A stretch of 64,000 bases of DNA from Andalucia godoyi. Taxonomy: Eukaryota; Discoba; Jakobea; Jakobida; Andaluciidae. Positions 47,139 through 58,148 of the stretch are shown piece by piece; the stretch's first letter is position 1; each line of letters starts with the position of its first letter. A program made the translations under genes and the position numbers. The stretch is taken from the NCBI GenBank assembly GCA_009859145.1, contig VRVR01000025.1:69211-133210 (forward strand). The letters are read 5' to 3'. Below the pieces are notes generated by a model. That model saw nothing but the letters and a program-made list of their open reading frames with translations. It had not been told where the DNA came from and did no database searches.

Positions 47139-47350
47139 CATGCGCTTCTCTCTGCCATCCGCTCGCCATGTAGTCTCCCTTTCCCAGGAAAAGAGGAGAT
47201 TGCAAGGCGGGTGAAAACAATGAGTGCCAACAACAACAACAACAACAGCAAGAAGAAGCAGAAAACGCACTACTTTTTTTAATTACATAATACACAAAGA
47301 GCTGACAACAAACACGAATTTATCCCGAGAAAACGGTATGTACATCCAAT

Positions 47351-47707
47351 CTACTCTTGCCCAACTCCATCATCCGATCGCGATGCCATATCTACTCAAC
47401 ACCAATATTAATTATTAAAAACAAGATCCAGCAAGAAAACACGAGGGGGAACAAAGAAAATACGCGCATAAAGGGAGATTATCAAGTAAATGGAAGGAGG
47501 AGAGGGGATTGACATACAGTTATAATTGAGAAGCTTCTCGATGAGGTCGACGTGGGTCAAGAGCATTCTTCGGCAGCAATATCGCTTCAATCCCAGCTCG
47601 TCCAAAGACTCGTTTTCTGATCGACCTTCGCGGATGTTTCTGACATAGGTCTCATACTTGTTTCCAATTACCTTTCCACACGTAAAGCAGCGCACAGGGA
47701 TGATCAT
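47351..47707 (-). CDS. POLR2L: RNA polymerase subunit RPB10 (shared by Pol I, II, III)
   Basis: Exon 1 is 47707-47518; exon 2 is probably 47391-47351, giving 76 residues. The first 63 residues are textbook RPB10: [19 protein letters not shown] with the C-x-x-C zinc pair, then [25 protein letters not shown] with the C-C pair. RPB10 seats the RPB3/RPB11 assembly in all three polymerases. The donor GTATGT follows N-Y-N. The only TAG acceptor downstream (at 47392-47394) gives the tail [13 protein letters not shown]. The family usually ends N-x-P-L-E there, so the last exon is less certain. Reading through without splicing would add about 36 hydrophobic residues, which is unlikely. Confidence 0.9.
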
Positions 47708-48347
47708 TTTCCGGGATGCCTCTCTTCCGCAATAAGCAAACAACAACAAACAAAAACTTTAATTATGAAACTTTTTATCCACCCCCAAAAAAAAACCCCC
47801 TTTAAAATAATAAATAATAAAAAGTAAAAAATACAATTGAAGAAAAGCTTTTTTTTAAAAAAAATTCAGTGAATGGAAAGATGCTCTAACAACATGCAGA
47901 TAAGCAGAGACAGAGAGAGAGAAAGAGAGGGCGAGAAAAAATCGTAGATGCGCGCAGACGTCAAGAGAGGCACAATACAAAATGCACAGTGAAATGAGAA
48001 AGGACGGTGGGGGGTTTTCTTACAGCAGTTGACGACGAAAAATTGAAAGGTTTTACGGTATTCACGTTGATGCTCAATCCTTGGTGATTTTCTTTTCTTT
48101 CGTTTTTTTATTTTTTTTATTATGATTTTTTGATTTGCTTTGTGAATCAGATTCTGCTCATCAAGGCTTGTTATTATTATAATTATTTTTCTTGTCTTGT
48201 CGTATTTTATAGTGTGACGAGGAGAAAAGAGGAGGGGTGGAAAAGAAACGAGAAGAAGAAGACAGAAGAACGATTTTTTATTATTTTTTTTTTAATTTAA
48301 AATTTTAAAGAAAGAGGAGGTTGTTCGGATTGTTCAGGTTGGCGGGT
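47708..48347. other. RPB10/PreP divergent region
   Basis: 640 bp between divergent genes. It is strongly AT-rich with poly-A and poly-T runs (47790-47870, 48080-48190, 48270-48310) and a purine-rich GAGAGA stretch near 47910-47940. It presumably contains both promoters. No gene was recognised. Confidence 0.55.
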
Positions 48348-51300
48348 ATGTTTCGGGTTTCCAAGGTTCTTTGTGAGTCGAGGAAGTTTTCTGTGGGTAA
48401 TGTTGTGCATGGATGGCGAGTTGTGTCGATTGATAACATTCCAGAGCTTCATGGGTTGAATGCAGTCCAGCTTGTGCATGAGCGACTTGGTTCTCTCTTC
48501 CTTCATCTCGATGCTCCAGACACGAATAATGTGTTTTCCGTGACATTTCGGACACCAGTTTCCTCAAATAATGGTATTCCACATATATTGGAACACACAA
48601 CGCTGTGTGGATCGAAAAAGTATCCTGTCCGCGATCCGTTTTTCAATATGATTAAGCGATCCCTCAACACGTACATGGTATGCCTTCTTTTCGCTTTTCG
48701 TGCTGTTTTGTTGTTTGTGCTGACGCGTGCTTTTATGATGCTGTAGAATGCCTGGACTGCTGGGTCGTATACAATGTATCCATTCTCGACGCAGAATGCA
48801 AAGGATTTTGAGAATCTGCTCTCAGTGTACACGGATGCGGTTTTCTTTCCGAATTTGGAGAAACAGGACTTTCTGCAAGAAGGACATCGGCTGGAGTGGG
48901 ACAAGTCGACGAATTCGTTTGTGCTGAAAGGCGTTGTTTTCAACGAAATGAAGGGAGTGATGAACGACCCTTCCACGTTGTTTGCATTGCGAATGATGAC
49001 GGAGATGCTGCCGAATACCCCGTACGCCAATTACTCCGGAGGCGACCCCTTGGAAATTCCGTCGTTGACGCATGAAGAACTGGTTGCATTCCAGCAGAAA
49101 CACTATCATCCTTCCAATGCGCGGTTTGTGACGTATGGTTCGTTCGGACCCGAGAAGACGCTGCAGTTTTTGAACGATAAGATCTTCCCCTCTTTTGAGA
49201 AGCGGTTGGATGTGCCATCAGCTCCCAACGCCGTCACAACGTTCGCCAGGCCAAAGATCCTTGAGATGACCGGCCCTGCGGATCCACTTCGAAGCGTTTC
49301 TGAGCAAGGAGTCCGATGGGCTCGGTCATATCTATGTTGCGATGCGCAGGATGTGGATCAGAGCTCCGCTTTGCAAGTGGTCTCTTCGTTGCTGTTGGAT
49401 GGCCCATCTTCTCCGATGTTCAAGGCTCTGATCAAAAGTGGTCTTGCACCGGATTTTGCTCCAATGACGGGGTATGATTACCACACACGCTCGACAATGC
49501 TGACTCTCGGTGTTTCCGGAGCGCAGGAAAGTGAGCTTGGAATGATCAAGGGCGTCATTGACCATACTCTCATCGAAAGTGCCGACAAGGGATTTGATCC
49601 GCAGCGGGTGCGAGCGTTGATTCACAAACTTCAACTGTCACTGAGAAAAACACAGGCAAATTTTGGCTTGAATTTGGCGTCGAGGATCATGCCGTTCTGG
49701 GTTCACGACTGCAATCCAGTCGACTTGTTGCGTGTCAATCGGTTTACGGAACAGCTGCAGAAGGCCGTGGATCATCCGAGATCTAGGCTGCTGGAGTCGC
49801 TCGTGGAGCAGTATTTGCTGCCGAATGTGAATCCGCATACGGTAGAATTGCTCATGAGACCCGACGAGACGTTTGCATCCAAACAGACGGAGAAGGAAGA
49901 ACGCATACTGCGAGAAAAGGCCACGGCTGCCGATCGCAATGAAGTTGTTCGCGTCCAAGAAGAACTGGAGAGTCGTCAACAGCAGAAACAAGACATCTCA
50001 TGCCTTCCTTGCATTTCTTTGGAGGACGTTAGTCCAACTGTGGAGTTTCATACCATGCAATTTTCTTTTCCCACAAGGCAACTGAACTCTACTGTTGTCT
50101 TCAACGATCAACCGACGAATGGTATTGTTTATTTCTCTCGAATTTTGCCTGTGGACCTGAGGTGCGTTCCGCAGTCCAAGATCATGATGCTAAATTTGTT
50201 TGTTTCGTTTCTCCCTCGACTTGGCACACAGTCTTTCGCAGAAGACGAGCTATCTGTTGCCCTTGATTCCGCAGCGGACTCCGTTTCTGTGGGGTCTCTG
50301 ATCACAAACGATGAAACTGCGTTTGTTCTGGGAGCTTCCGCACTTGCGGATGGTTCGTTTTTCGACTCCAAATGGCGCAAGACGTCGGAGCTGCTCTACG
50401 AGATTCTTGAGTCTCCTAGGTTGGACAATGTCGATCGTGTTTCTCAGATGTTGCGAACCATGATGCAGCAGCTTCCTTCCGAGATTAGCGATTCAGGAAG
50501 TTCATTGGCAATGCGTTATGCCGCAGCAGGGCTGTCCCAGGAACATGAGATCATGGAACTGACGAGCGGAATCTCGTACATTCGCAATGCCATGCGATTG
50601 GGGGATGACCCAACGTATGTGCTTTCCATGATCCGAGACTGGCTGGGCTCGCTGTACAATGCTCAGATGGAGGCGCTTCGGGGCCCTGCCAATTCGATCG
50701 CTGTCGGAACAGCGAGAAGTTTGTACATTGGACCAACGGAACTGCTCAAGCAGTGTGCGCCGGCATTTTCCCGCCCGTTCTCTCCGTCCGTGTCGCTCCG
50801 GCCTGACCTGAACCAGGAGTTACCGTCGCAAGTTGTCGAATTCAAGAACCACGCATACTTCGTCACTCCGGCGTCCCAAGTGGAATACGCTGCTGGTGTC
50901 ATGAAGACAGACATTGCGTATGAGTCGCTGGACTCAGTCGCGTCGCAGGTGCTTGTTCGAATTCTGTCTTCGCAGTACCTGCATCGGCTGGTCCGTGAGC
51001 AAGGTGGGGCGTATGGCTCCAGCGCATCCTTCAACGTTCTCAATGGGTCTTTTGGAATGTCGTCTTTCCGAGACCCGAATGGCCTGAGATCGATCAGTCT
51101 GTTTCAAGGAGGCCTCGCGTGGCTGAAGCAATACAACGTAACAGAGCAGGATTTGACGGAAGCCAAGCTCGAAATGTTCCAAGGAATGGACGCACCCACC
51201 GTGCCCCAAAGCCGCGGGTCCCTGGCATTTTTGCGAGGAATCTCAGACGAACAGAGACAGCGGCGGAAACAGTGGATCCGTTCCTTGGTGGCGGAGGACG

Positions 51301-51443
51301 TATATCGTGTGGCGGACCGCTTAGAAGGCCATCTGAAGAAGCACGGGATGCGTGTCTGCATTTTTGGTTCTGCCGAAGGTGCCAAGAAGGCGGAAAGGGA
51401 GGGCTGGACAGTCGAGGATTTGTCGATGAATTCCGAGGTCTGA
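48348..51443 (+). CDS. PITRM1: Presequence protease PreP/Cym1 (M16C metallopeptidase), two exons
   Basis: Exon 1 is 48348-48677 and exon 2 is 48747-51443, with a 69-nt intron (GTATGC...GTAG, phase 0), giving 1008 residues (human 1037). PreP degrades cleaved targeting peptides and other short peptides in the mitochondrial matrix. The inverted zinc motif H-I-L-E-H is at 79-83. The junction restores RSLNTYM|NAWTAGSYTMYPFST, a hallmark of the family. The second M16 half carries the substrate-side motif LHRLVREQGGAYGSSA. The N-terminus (MFRVSKVLCESRKFS) is a short Arg/Lys/Ser presequence. The start is the first in-frame ATG. It is convergent with LRRIQ1. Confidence 0.95.
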
Positions 51444-51757
51444 TGCACGGAGGAAGAGGACCGGTCTAATGTTGATGATGAAGACGACGACGACGACGAT
51501 GGAGAATAAGGTGGAGAAGCGAACAATGTCAGCAATAGCGGAGTGCCGACAGCAATTGATACCCGCAGTTTTGGGACTTTTGCCTGGTTCTTCGGAATCG
51601 GCAAACTCGTGAAAACCCATATTTGTTACCAGCTGCCAGCGAGTCTGGCCAAAACCGACAAAATTGGTGGATAGAACGATATTCAAAACAAAATACAATA
51701 ATAATAATAATCACTGTAATAATAATAATGATAATAATAGGTAAATATAATGCGAGT
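51444..51757. other. PreP-LRRIQ1 convergent spacer
   Basis: 314 bp. A GAC/GAT triplet run lies just after the PreP stop (51480-51505) and a TAA/AATAAT run at 51695-51740 near the LRRIQ1 stop; the latter may serve 3'-end formation. No gene was recognised. Confidence 0.5.
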
Positions 51758-54700
51758 CTAGAGCGGCGGGAACACGGCAGACGCAGTAGAGCCTGCAGGA
51801 GAAAAGCTGGCTTTCGGTGGTTTGCGGCTTGGCGCAAAAGCGGGAACTGGGTTCTTGGCAGAGCGCTTTTTAAACAGCTCCAATCGCTTGGCGGGATCCT
51901 TGAGCTCATCGCGGCGCTGACGCTGCAGCTGCATCTTGTGATACCGCTCATACTTCTTGAGCATGTTTTCCGCCACGCCCGGCTCATGAAAGCCCCATTC
52001 TTCCGAGATCTTCGTGATCTTTTCTTCTTTCTTATGTCGCGGAGACAATATATTGTTGACATTACCAACATCGTCAAGTATTTCGGTGTGAACATCGCTT
52101 GAAGTATCGCTGTGGGATGTATGCAGCCGTCCTGGAAACTCATCATCGTGACCAGAATGAGGGGCTCCGATTTCAAACGACGCAGCGTGATGCATACTTC
52201 GATGCGATGGTGTCATCACGGATCGTGCAGAATCCAAATGCATCGGTTCAAACTCAAATTCCGTATCAAGATTGTCCATGTCCGATTCTGTGGTCAGCAA
52301 ACTGAAAACAGAATCCTTTGGGATGAAGAGGTCAACGTCCACCTCCGGAAACTCGTCGTCATCGTCAATGAACCTTGCACGAGCCATGATTCTTCGGATG
52401 CGGTGCCCGCGAAAGATCTTCTGGATCTGGACGGCGGCAGCACTGCGAAGCACGTGCAATCGTGAAAGGACGGCGGAAACCTCCGGATGCTGCCGGCGAC
52501 AAAGAAATCCACGAATCACCGCCTGGATCCTCACGGCAGCTGCATTCGTCTGTTGCTGAAGAGCAACTCGTTGACGGACCAGAAATCCGCGGACGATGCG
52601 CTGAATGGAGGTGGCAGCCCGTGATCGTGAGGCGTTCTCCCTGGCTCTCACATAAGAAGGATTCCTGCGCATAACGTTGACAGCCAACTTGCGAGCCTCC
52701 AAAGGTTTGTCTGACCACATCTTCAGTTCAGCTTGCCTTTTGCCCAGGAAACGCTGAGTCTCTTCCAAATGGCGAACCCGCATTCTGATTTCTTCTGCTG
52801 CATGTTTCTGCTGCTGTTGAAAGTCCGCAGCAACAGGTGCTGGTCTTGCGCCGGGCAGCCGCTCGGTGCGCTCGCGCCGATGTCGGCTTGTGAGTTCCAA
52901 GCGATCTCTATGCGACATCTTGATGAACTGCGCGAAGCCGTTTGAAAACTGCTGAACCTGCTTCGATGCAGAAGACTGCTCGTGTTCCCTGAAAATGTGC
53001 GCAACAGGGACAAAACGAGAATTACTTTCTGCACATGAATCAAGAAGACGCATCATTGACGAAGTGCGAAGTCGCGAAACAATGCGTCGCCACGCAGCCC
53101 AGCGCTCGCTCCGCTTAACAGCAGCGTCATCAATGTTTGTAATACCGCGAAGGCCACATAAGACTGCAGATCGAAAGAGCGGTCTTTGGCAGACAGGATT
53201 GTCGTGAACATCCAAACGCCTGAGGGTCATGCGGCATGGCAAAATACTCCACAGAAGTGCGGAATAGTCATGCAGCCGGTTAAATGAAACATCGAACCGA
53301 CGGATAATAGGATAAATCGGAGAAAACGAAAACGAGGTCGCTTTCGGGCCGTATTTCAATTCACGAGATGCATTCGAGATCGCATTCTCCGCAAAGTCCA
53401 GCTCTTCGATGAACGGAGCACAGGGAAGATGCGCCAATCCAGAAATGGAGTTGCCATTCAAAAATACTTTCGACAACAAGGAGTTTGTGAATCCACGAAC
53501 ATCGACAGCGGATATTGAATTTCTATACGCAATGAGCGTTTCGAGTAATGAATTCTTGGAAAAAGCAGAAAATTCGAGGCGGTCTAAAGAATTACGGCCC
53601 ACGTCGAGCGAGAACAAAGCAGGGAAGCTCTGGCATGTTTGCAGTGCAGCGGATATCAAGCAGTTTCTGTACAGGGAAAGGACATTCAGCGCAGCGAGCC
53701 CCTTGAGAGATTGGACACTTCGAATCATATTGTTGTTTGCTTGGATCGACCGGATATTGGAGTTTGCATCCAAGAATTCGAGATTCGTCAGTTTGTTCAT
53801 GCTGCACTCGACTAACACGAGACTCTTGCATGGCTCAAACAACTTGGGAGCAAGCCGGTCCACTTGATTATCCCGAAACCGCACTTCCTCCAAAAACGGA
53901 ACGGACTCGATAAACTGCTTTGGGATATCTGTGAGTCTATTCAGATTGAGACTTAGTGAGACTGGTCTCGCATTGCTCAGCGCACTCAGCAGTGACTTTG
54001 ACACATGAATCGAAGCAATGGCTTCGCACGAGAGGTCAATGACCGGATGACTGCCAGCAGGAAGAGACTCGATCTCGGGATGGTGCATCGTGAGCAAATC
54101 ACTATCCAGAGTCTGCGAAGTCTGAAAAGGATTGTGCTGTTCTGGCTGTTGTTGTGGGTCCGACAGCTCCCCATACGGTACATCTTCCGAACCCCGAACA
54201 GTCGCAGATTGACCGGCGCTCGGAGCCGCCTGGGTACCGGTGAACAGTGTGCTCATTGGTACCACCACTGCCGACCCATCGACCACGGTCCGATCACTGG
54301 AAACCCACGCACAAAAACCAGCATACAGCAAGGACGCTGGGGATCGCACGAGCTGCCGAACACATTTTGCATCGGGCCTTACAAACGTCAGTGTCAGTGG
54401 GACAGAATCCTTCATCGCTGCCACCTGAATCTCGGGACGATGCACATTCGGTGAGTGAGCATGGCGCGCAGGCATTGAAAACAAACCAAGAATCCGACTC
54501 CTTTCTTTTGCACGTTCGAGGGCTTCCTTCTTTTGCTTCTCTTCCAGTAATCTCCTGGACTCTTCTTCCTGGCGCCGTTTCTCTTCCTCTGCTCTTTTGC
54601 GCTCTTCTTCTTTCCTCTTGAGTTCGTCGATGCGCAGCTTTTCCAACCGTTCCTGTTCCTTTCGCTGTGCTTCCAACATTTCTGCAACCTTCTTCATCTG

Positions 54701-55597
54701 AATTCTCAAGGATGCACCTCTTTCGTCCTCAAACTTCATTCGAGATCGTTCTCTGTCCAGCCGAGCTGTCTCTGCCTTCCTCTTCTCTCTCATGACTGAT
54801 GCAAACCGATCTTCCGCCCGCATTCGTTCTTCTTCTTCTGCCGCACGAATGGCTTCTCTTCTCTTTTCCGCTGCGATTTTGGACTCCTCTTCCCTTTGCA
54901 GCCTTCTTTCTTCCAACATCCTCATCTTCTCTTCTCTTTGTCTCCTCCCAAGATCCCTCTCTTCTTCTTGTTGCCTGTCTTCCTCCTCTCGCGCCCTTTT
55001 CTCTTCTTCTGCAATTCGCAGCATTTCATCCAAACGTGAAATCCGCTGCATCTCCACCGAATTCGAGGTCGCCGTCAATGGAGCAGACTGAAAAAAAAGA
55101 CCTTTGGACGACATCTCCTCTGGTCTGCACGGCACCGCAGATGACGACGTACCCTGCCCTGTGTCTCCTCCGCCATCGACGGTCTCTGCTTGCAGTTCCG
55201 CATCCAGCTGCTTTTCAGTCGATTCAAGAAGCCGAGACTCTTTGGCCGCAGGTGCTACGCTTATCGATGCGTCTTCCCTGTCATCCCAGTTCTCGTGGTC
55301 GTTGCTGTCGACGTCATTGTCGTTATCATCTCGAAGCAACGCAACGACTTTCCGCGCAGCTTGGTCGCGCTCACAAAGTAAATTTTCAAAGGTTTGAAGC
55401 GTAGACAGGTACTTTTGCTGCGAATCCAATGGTTTGGAAGTCGTGTTGTGAAGCTTCATGATTGAATGGAACTCTGCATCAAAGTCCGCATCGTCCATAT
55501 CAGAAACGGAATCATTGAACTCCGATAGCTCAGACAAGGCCTCCAACTCCCGCTGGATCTCAGCATTAATGTCCTCACTTGCGACCGATTCGCTCAT
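51758..55597 (-). CDS. LRRIQ1: LRRIQ1-like leucine-rich repeat and IQ-motif protein
   Basis: 1279 residues, intronless. The open frame extends upstream to a GTG, and the first ATG is at 55597. Order of parts: an acidic start, a very charged coiled coil (about 210-400, repeated E/R/K with REEEK-type units), an LRR array (about 540-830: VSLSLNLNRLTDIPKQFIE, VLVECSMNKLTNLEFLD, ALNVLSLYRNCLI and so on, capped by VLCGLRGITNIDD), and three IQ motifs (about 1010-1090: ATSIQRIVRGFLVRQR, AVRIQAVIRGFLCRRQ, AVQIQKIFRGHRIRR). IQ motifs bind calmodulin. This order is that of LRRIQ1, a ciliary/centriolar protein, so a role at the axoneme or basal body is likely. Confidence 0.75.
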   Translation of the reverse strand: MSESVASEDINAEIQRELEALSELSEFNDSVSDMDDADFDAEFHSIMKLHNTTSKPLDSQQKYLSTLQTFENLLCERDQAARKVVALLRDDNDNDVDSNDHENWDDREDASISVAPAAKESRLLESTEKQLDAELQAETVDGGGDTGQGTSSSAVPCRPEEMSSKGLFFQSAPLTATSNSVEMQRISRLDEMLRIAEEEKRAREEEDRQQEEERDLGRRQREEKMRMLEERRLQREEESKIAAEKRREAIRAAEEEERMRAEDRFASVMREKRKAETARLDRERSRMKFEDERGASLRIQMKKVAEMLEAQRKEQERLEKLRIDELKRKEEERKRAEEEKRRQEEESRRLLEEKQKKEALERAKERSRILGLFSMPARHAHSPNVHRPEIQVAAMKDSVPLTLTFVRPDAKCVRQLVRSPASLLYAGFCAWVSSDRTVVDGSAVVVPMSTLFTGTQAAPSAGQSATVRGSEDVPYGELSDPQQQPEQHNPFQTSQTLDSDLLTMHHPEIESLPAGSHPVIDLSCEAIASIHVSKSLLSALSNARPVSLSLNLNRLTDIPKQFIESVPFLEEVRFRDNQVDRLAPKLFEPCKSLVLVECSMNKLTNLEFLDANSNIRSIQANNNMIRSVQSLKGLAALNVLSLYRNCLISAALQTCQSFPALFSLDVGRNSLDRLEFSAFSKNSLLETLIAYRNSISAVDVRGFTNSLLSKVFLNGNSISGLAHLPCAPFIEELDFAENAISNASRELKYGPKATSFSFSPIYPIIRRFDVSFNRLHDYSALLWSILPCRMTLRRLDVHDNPVCQRPLFRSAVLCGLRGITNIDDAAVKRSERWAAWRRIVSRLRTSSMMRLLDSCAESNSRFVPVAHIFREHEQSSASKQVQQFSNGFAQFIKMSHRDRLELTSRHRRERTERLPGARPAPVAADFQQQQKHAAEEIRMRVRHLEETQRFLGKRQAELKMWSDKPLEARKLAVNVMRRNPSYVRARENASRSRAATSIQRIVRGFLVRQRVALQQQTNAAAVRIQAVIRGFLCRRQHPEVSAVLSRLHVLRSAAAVQIQKIFRGHRIRRIMARARFIDDDDEFPEVDVDLFIPKDSVFSLLTTESDMDNLDTEFEFEPMHLDSARSVMTPSHRSMHHAASFEIGAPHSGHDDEFPGRLHTSHSDTSSDVHTEILDDVGNVNNILSPRHKKEEKITKISEEWGFHEPGVAENMLKKYERYHKMQLQRQRRDELKDPAKRLELFKKRSAKNPVPAFAPSRKPPKASFSPAGSTASAVFPPL

Positions 55598-56153
55598 CAA
55601 CGCGTCCTTTCTTTCGGTCTTTCGATCTCCGTAATTCTCTCTTTTTCCCCGCTCCCCCTTCGATCTCACACAACTCTCCTCTTTTCCCTGATACCCCCTT
55701 CACCAATCGAATGATCAAAAACAAAACAAAAACAAAAAAAAACAAAAACTAATTAATCACGCAATTCTCGTACAAGCTGCATTATGCTGCTATGATGCAA
55801 AAGGACGCCGCAATAACAAACCATCTGCGGGGGATTTCTGATGATGTTGCATCAAGCATCAAGCGCGCTGACCGTTAAAAAAACTGTTCTCTTGATGCTA
55901 TTTGCGGCGAACCGGCTTCGTGAAACATGTCAACTCGACGTTGCGCGAAAGTACGTGATGTCGCCGTGTCGGACTTCAGAGTCGTCTTTTTTGGCATTGC
56001 AGTCTGCACGCTAGAAGAAACAAAGACAGGATCCTTTTTTCTACTCCAAAAAAGAAAGAAAGAAAGAAAGAAAGAAGGCAGATAATCAAATCATAAATCA
56101 TACTTTTTTTTAGAGGGAGGTGGGGCTTGCTAACTGTTCTTGCAGAGAATCAA
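55598..56153. other. LRRIQ1 5' flank
   Basis: 556 bp. It holds a CAAAA-rich run (55715-55750), short direct repeats around GCATCAAGCATCAAG (55840-55860) and an AAAG run (56050-56075). No gene was recognised. Confidence 0.45.
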
Positions 56154-56760
56154 ATGGTTTCTATCAAGCAGTATGTCTTTGTATATTATTCGTTTCTTTT
56201 TATATAATCAGAAAAACACTTCTTTTTTGCGTGTCATGGTTTTTTTCTTTCTTTGGGGCTGGGGAGAGTGAAGAACGCTGTCCTGTTGTTTGCAGTTTCT
56301 CTGTATCTAATCTCCTTGAACCGCCATTCTGTTCTTAAAAAACAGTACTGTCGAGCCGAGATCTGGAATCATGCACGCCAGAGGGCTGCCATGCACAAGC
56401 ATTATCGAGTTCAAGCATGTTTGCGGAGAGAGAATAAGCGAATCTGATTTCGAGAAGTGCACACATTTGAAGAACGGATCGGGTCATATTTTGGTCAATG
56501 TTCATGTCAACGAGCCCCGATGTCGACTGGTAGAAGCATTCCTTGTGGATGCGCTTTCGAATGAAGTGGTCGAAGCATCCATCACCGGTCGGACAAAGAC
56601 AGAAATGATTCACGAAGGATGTGCGAAATTGAGGATAGGACTGCTCAAGGCGAAGAAAACGTGCGGAGCTTGTCCACTTCGAATCTGCTTCAAAATGATG
56701 GACGCAAACAGCGTTGTACTCAAGTCTGTCTCGTCAAGGTCGTTCTGTCTGCAGAGCTGA
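56154..56760 (+). CDS. Small unrecognised protein, possibly spliced
   Basis: The continuous frame from the ATG at 56371 gives 129 residues. An alternative joins a first exon from the ATG at 56154 to 56170, across an intron 56171-56345 (GTATGT...ACAG), to the same frame, adding about 14 residues in phase. The donor matches the local consensus but the acceptor is CAG rather than TAG. The protein has alternating strands (GHILVNVHVNEP; RLVEAFLVDALSNEVVEASI; KLRIGLLKAKKTCGACPLRICFKMMD), suggesting an all-beta fold of immunoglobulin type. I recognise no family. It stands alone in a 1.3-kb gap, and codon bias looks like a real gene. Confidence 0.45.
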
Positions 56761-56933
56761 CACCGGACAAAAGTGCGAAGCGTGCTGCTGCTTTATTTTC
56801 ATTTTATTTATGCAAGGGGCTGGTGTACACAGTCGCGGAGTTCTCTACAACTAAATGGTAACTTACAGATAATGTTCTTTTTTTTAATTTAAATTATTTC
56901 ATTGCACGCAGAAAAAAAAAGGTCAAAAGATAT

Positions 56934-58148
56934 TCAGTGGTTGCAAATACGGGATGTCGTGTTGGAAACAGAGCCGTCGTTGGTGAAGCGCAGGATCGTG
57001 CCGAGATTGCCACCGACTAGGAGTCCAGTAGGGACCGCCAAAAGCGCACTTTCCTGACCAGTGATGTGGCATTCTCTGATCCCTGGCGTGCAGGGGAGAT
57101 CAAAATCCCGAACGGCCTGCCAAGAGAATCCTCGATCTCTGGTAATCCATGCAGTATTGGTCTCAACAGTCACGTTTGTCATGTTCATGTTTGCCGAGAC
57201 TGCCCAACCCAGTCCGGACGTCTCATCAAACGACATATCGATTACCATGAAGTTCATATTGCGCTGGCTCGTGAACGCTGCAGGAGTAACATCTTTGAAA
57301 GATCGACCCATGTCGGCGGACAGTAGTAGCCGTGACGAACAATGCGGCTCGGAGAGCAGGCACGTGGAAATTACGGAAATGTCCGAGTGTGCGGGATCTT
57401 TGAACAGCGAAAGGGAAGAGATGGGGCAGACAATCGTGGGTGTTGCTTGCGGAGAGCAAGTTGCAAAGGCCTTTCCAAGTTTGAGAGTACGGAAAATGAG
57501 TCCAGTCGAAGAAGTAACGAGCTGTGCGTTGGAGTGTGCTGAAAACGATGATCTCCAATCGGATGCGATTCCGTACAGCAAATCTGCAGATTTCGAGTAT
57601 GAAAATGAGTCCAGCTCAAGAGGAAACTCAAGCCAAAGCCGCGGAAAGAACGCAAGTTTTTCTCGCGATCCCGACAAGACGACGTACGTCATATCATCCA
57701 TCAAGCGGACCACCACAATAAATGACTTGAAAACAGTTCCAGAAACCGTGTATGAAGATCCGTTGGGAGGAAACGAGTGAATGGTTCGAAGCGAACACCC
57801 GAGACATTTAGAAGTGAAAATGCTGGATTTGGAGAATAGCAAATAGTCTGCATTCTCCTGGATTTCCACAATGCTCACGATGTCTGCTTCCTGGTTTTCA
57901 AAGGCGTCCCAATTCGCCCCACCGTCGCTGGAACGCAGAGACTGTCTCGACGGAGCGCCAAAAAATGCCACGAGGCTTGATCCTCGCAACAATGCATCCT
58001 GAGGTTCGAGAGAATCAATCCGCGAAACAACCGTGCAAGAATCGGAGGAAAACGACCGCGACAACGACGATGTGACGACGACGATCTGCAAAAAAGAAAA
58101 CAGCCCGCATACAACGATCGTCGACAACGGGAATAGATGGATCCTCAT
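56934..58148 (-). CDS. Secreted Asp-box (BNR) beta-propeller-like protein
   Basis: 404 residues, intronless; ATG at 58148. The first 27 residues (MRIHLFPLSTIVVCGLFSFL...) form a signal peptide. Three Asp-box hairpins of the S-x-D-x-G-x-[SN]-[WF] type are visible: SSDGGANW near 73, SADMGRSF near 283 and TRDRGFSW near 345. Asp-boxes occur in sialidases, Vps10/sortilin and other propellers. Sialidase catalytic residues (an N-terminal R-I-P and a Tyr/Glu pair) are not seen, so it is more likely a binding or structural propeller. Eight or more cysteines and several N-x-S/T sites suit secretion. There is no transmembrane anchor at the C-terminus. A 239-codon antisense frame lies opposite and is not believed. 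R2 copy C ends 283 bp upstream of the ATG, pointing at it. Confidence 0.72.
   Translation of the reverse strand: MRIHLFPLSTIVVCGLFSFLQIVVVTSSLSRSFSSDSCTVVSRIDSLEPQDALLRGSSLVAFFGAPSRQSLRSSDGGANWDAFENQEADIVSIVEIQENADYLLFSKSSIFTSKCLGCSLRTIHSFPPNGSSYTVSGTVFKSFIVVVRLMDDMTYVVLSGSREKLAFFPRLWLEFPLELDSFSYSKSADLLYGIASDWRSSFSAHSNAQLVTSSTGLIFRTLKLGKAFATCSPQATPTIVCPISSLSLFKDPAHSDISVISTCLLSEPHCSSRLLLSADMGRSFKDVTPAAFTSQRNMNFMVIDMSFDETSGLGWAVSANMNMTNVTVETNTAWITRDRGFSWQAVRDFDLPCTPGIRECHITGQESALLAVPTGLLVGGNLGTILRFTNDGSVSNTTSRICNH

Noticed and set aside
57061-57780. 239-codon plus-strand frame opposite the Asp-box gene
   Set aside because: The minus-strand protein has a signal peptide and three Asp-boxes; the antisense frame has no recognisable feature.
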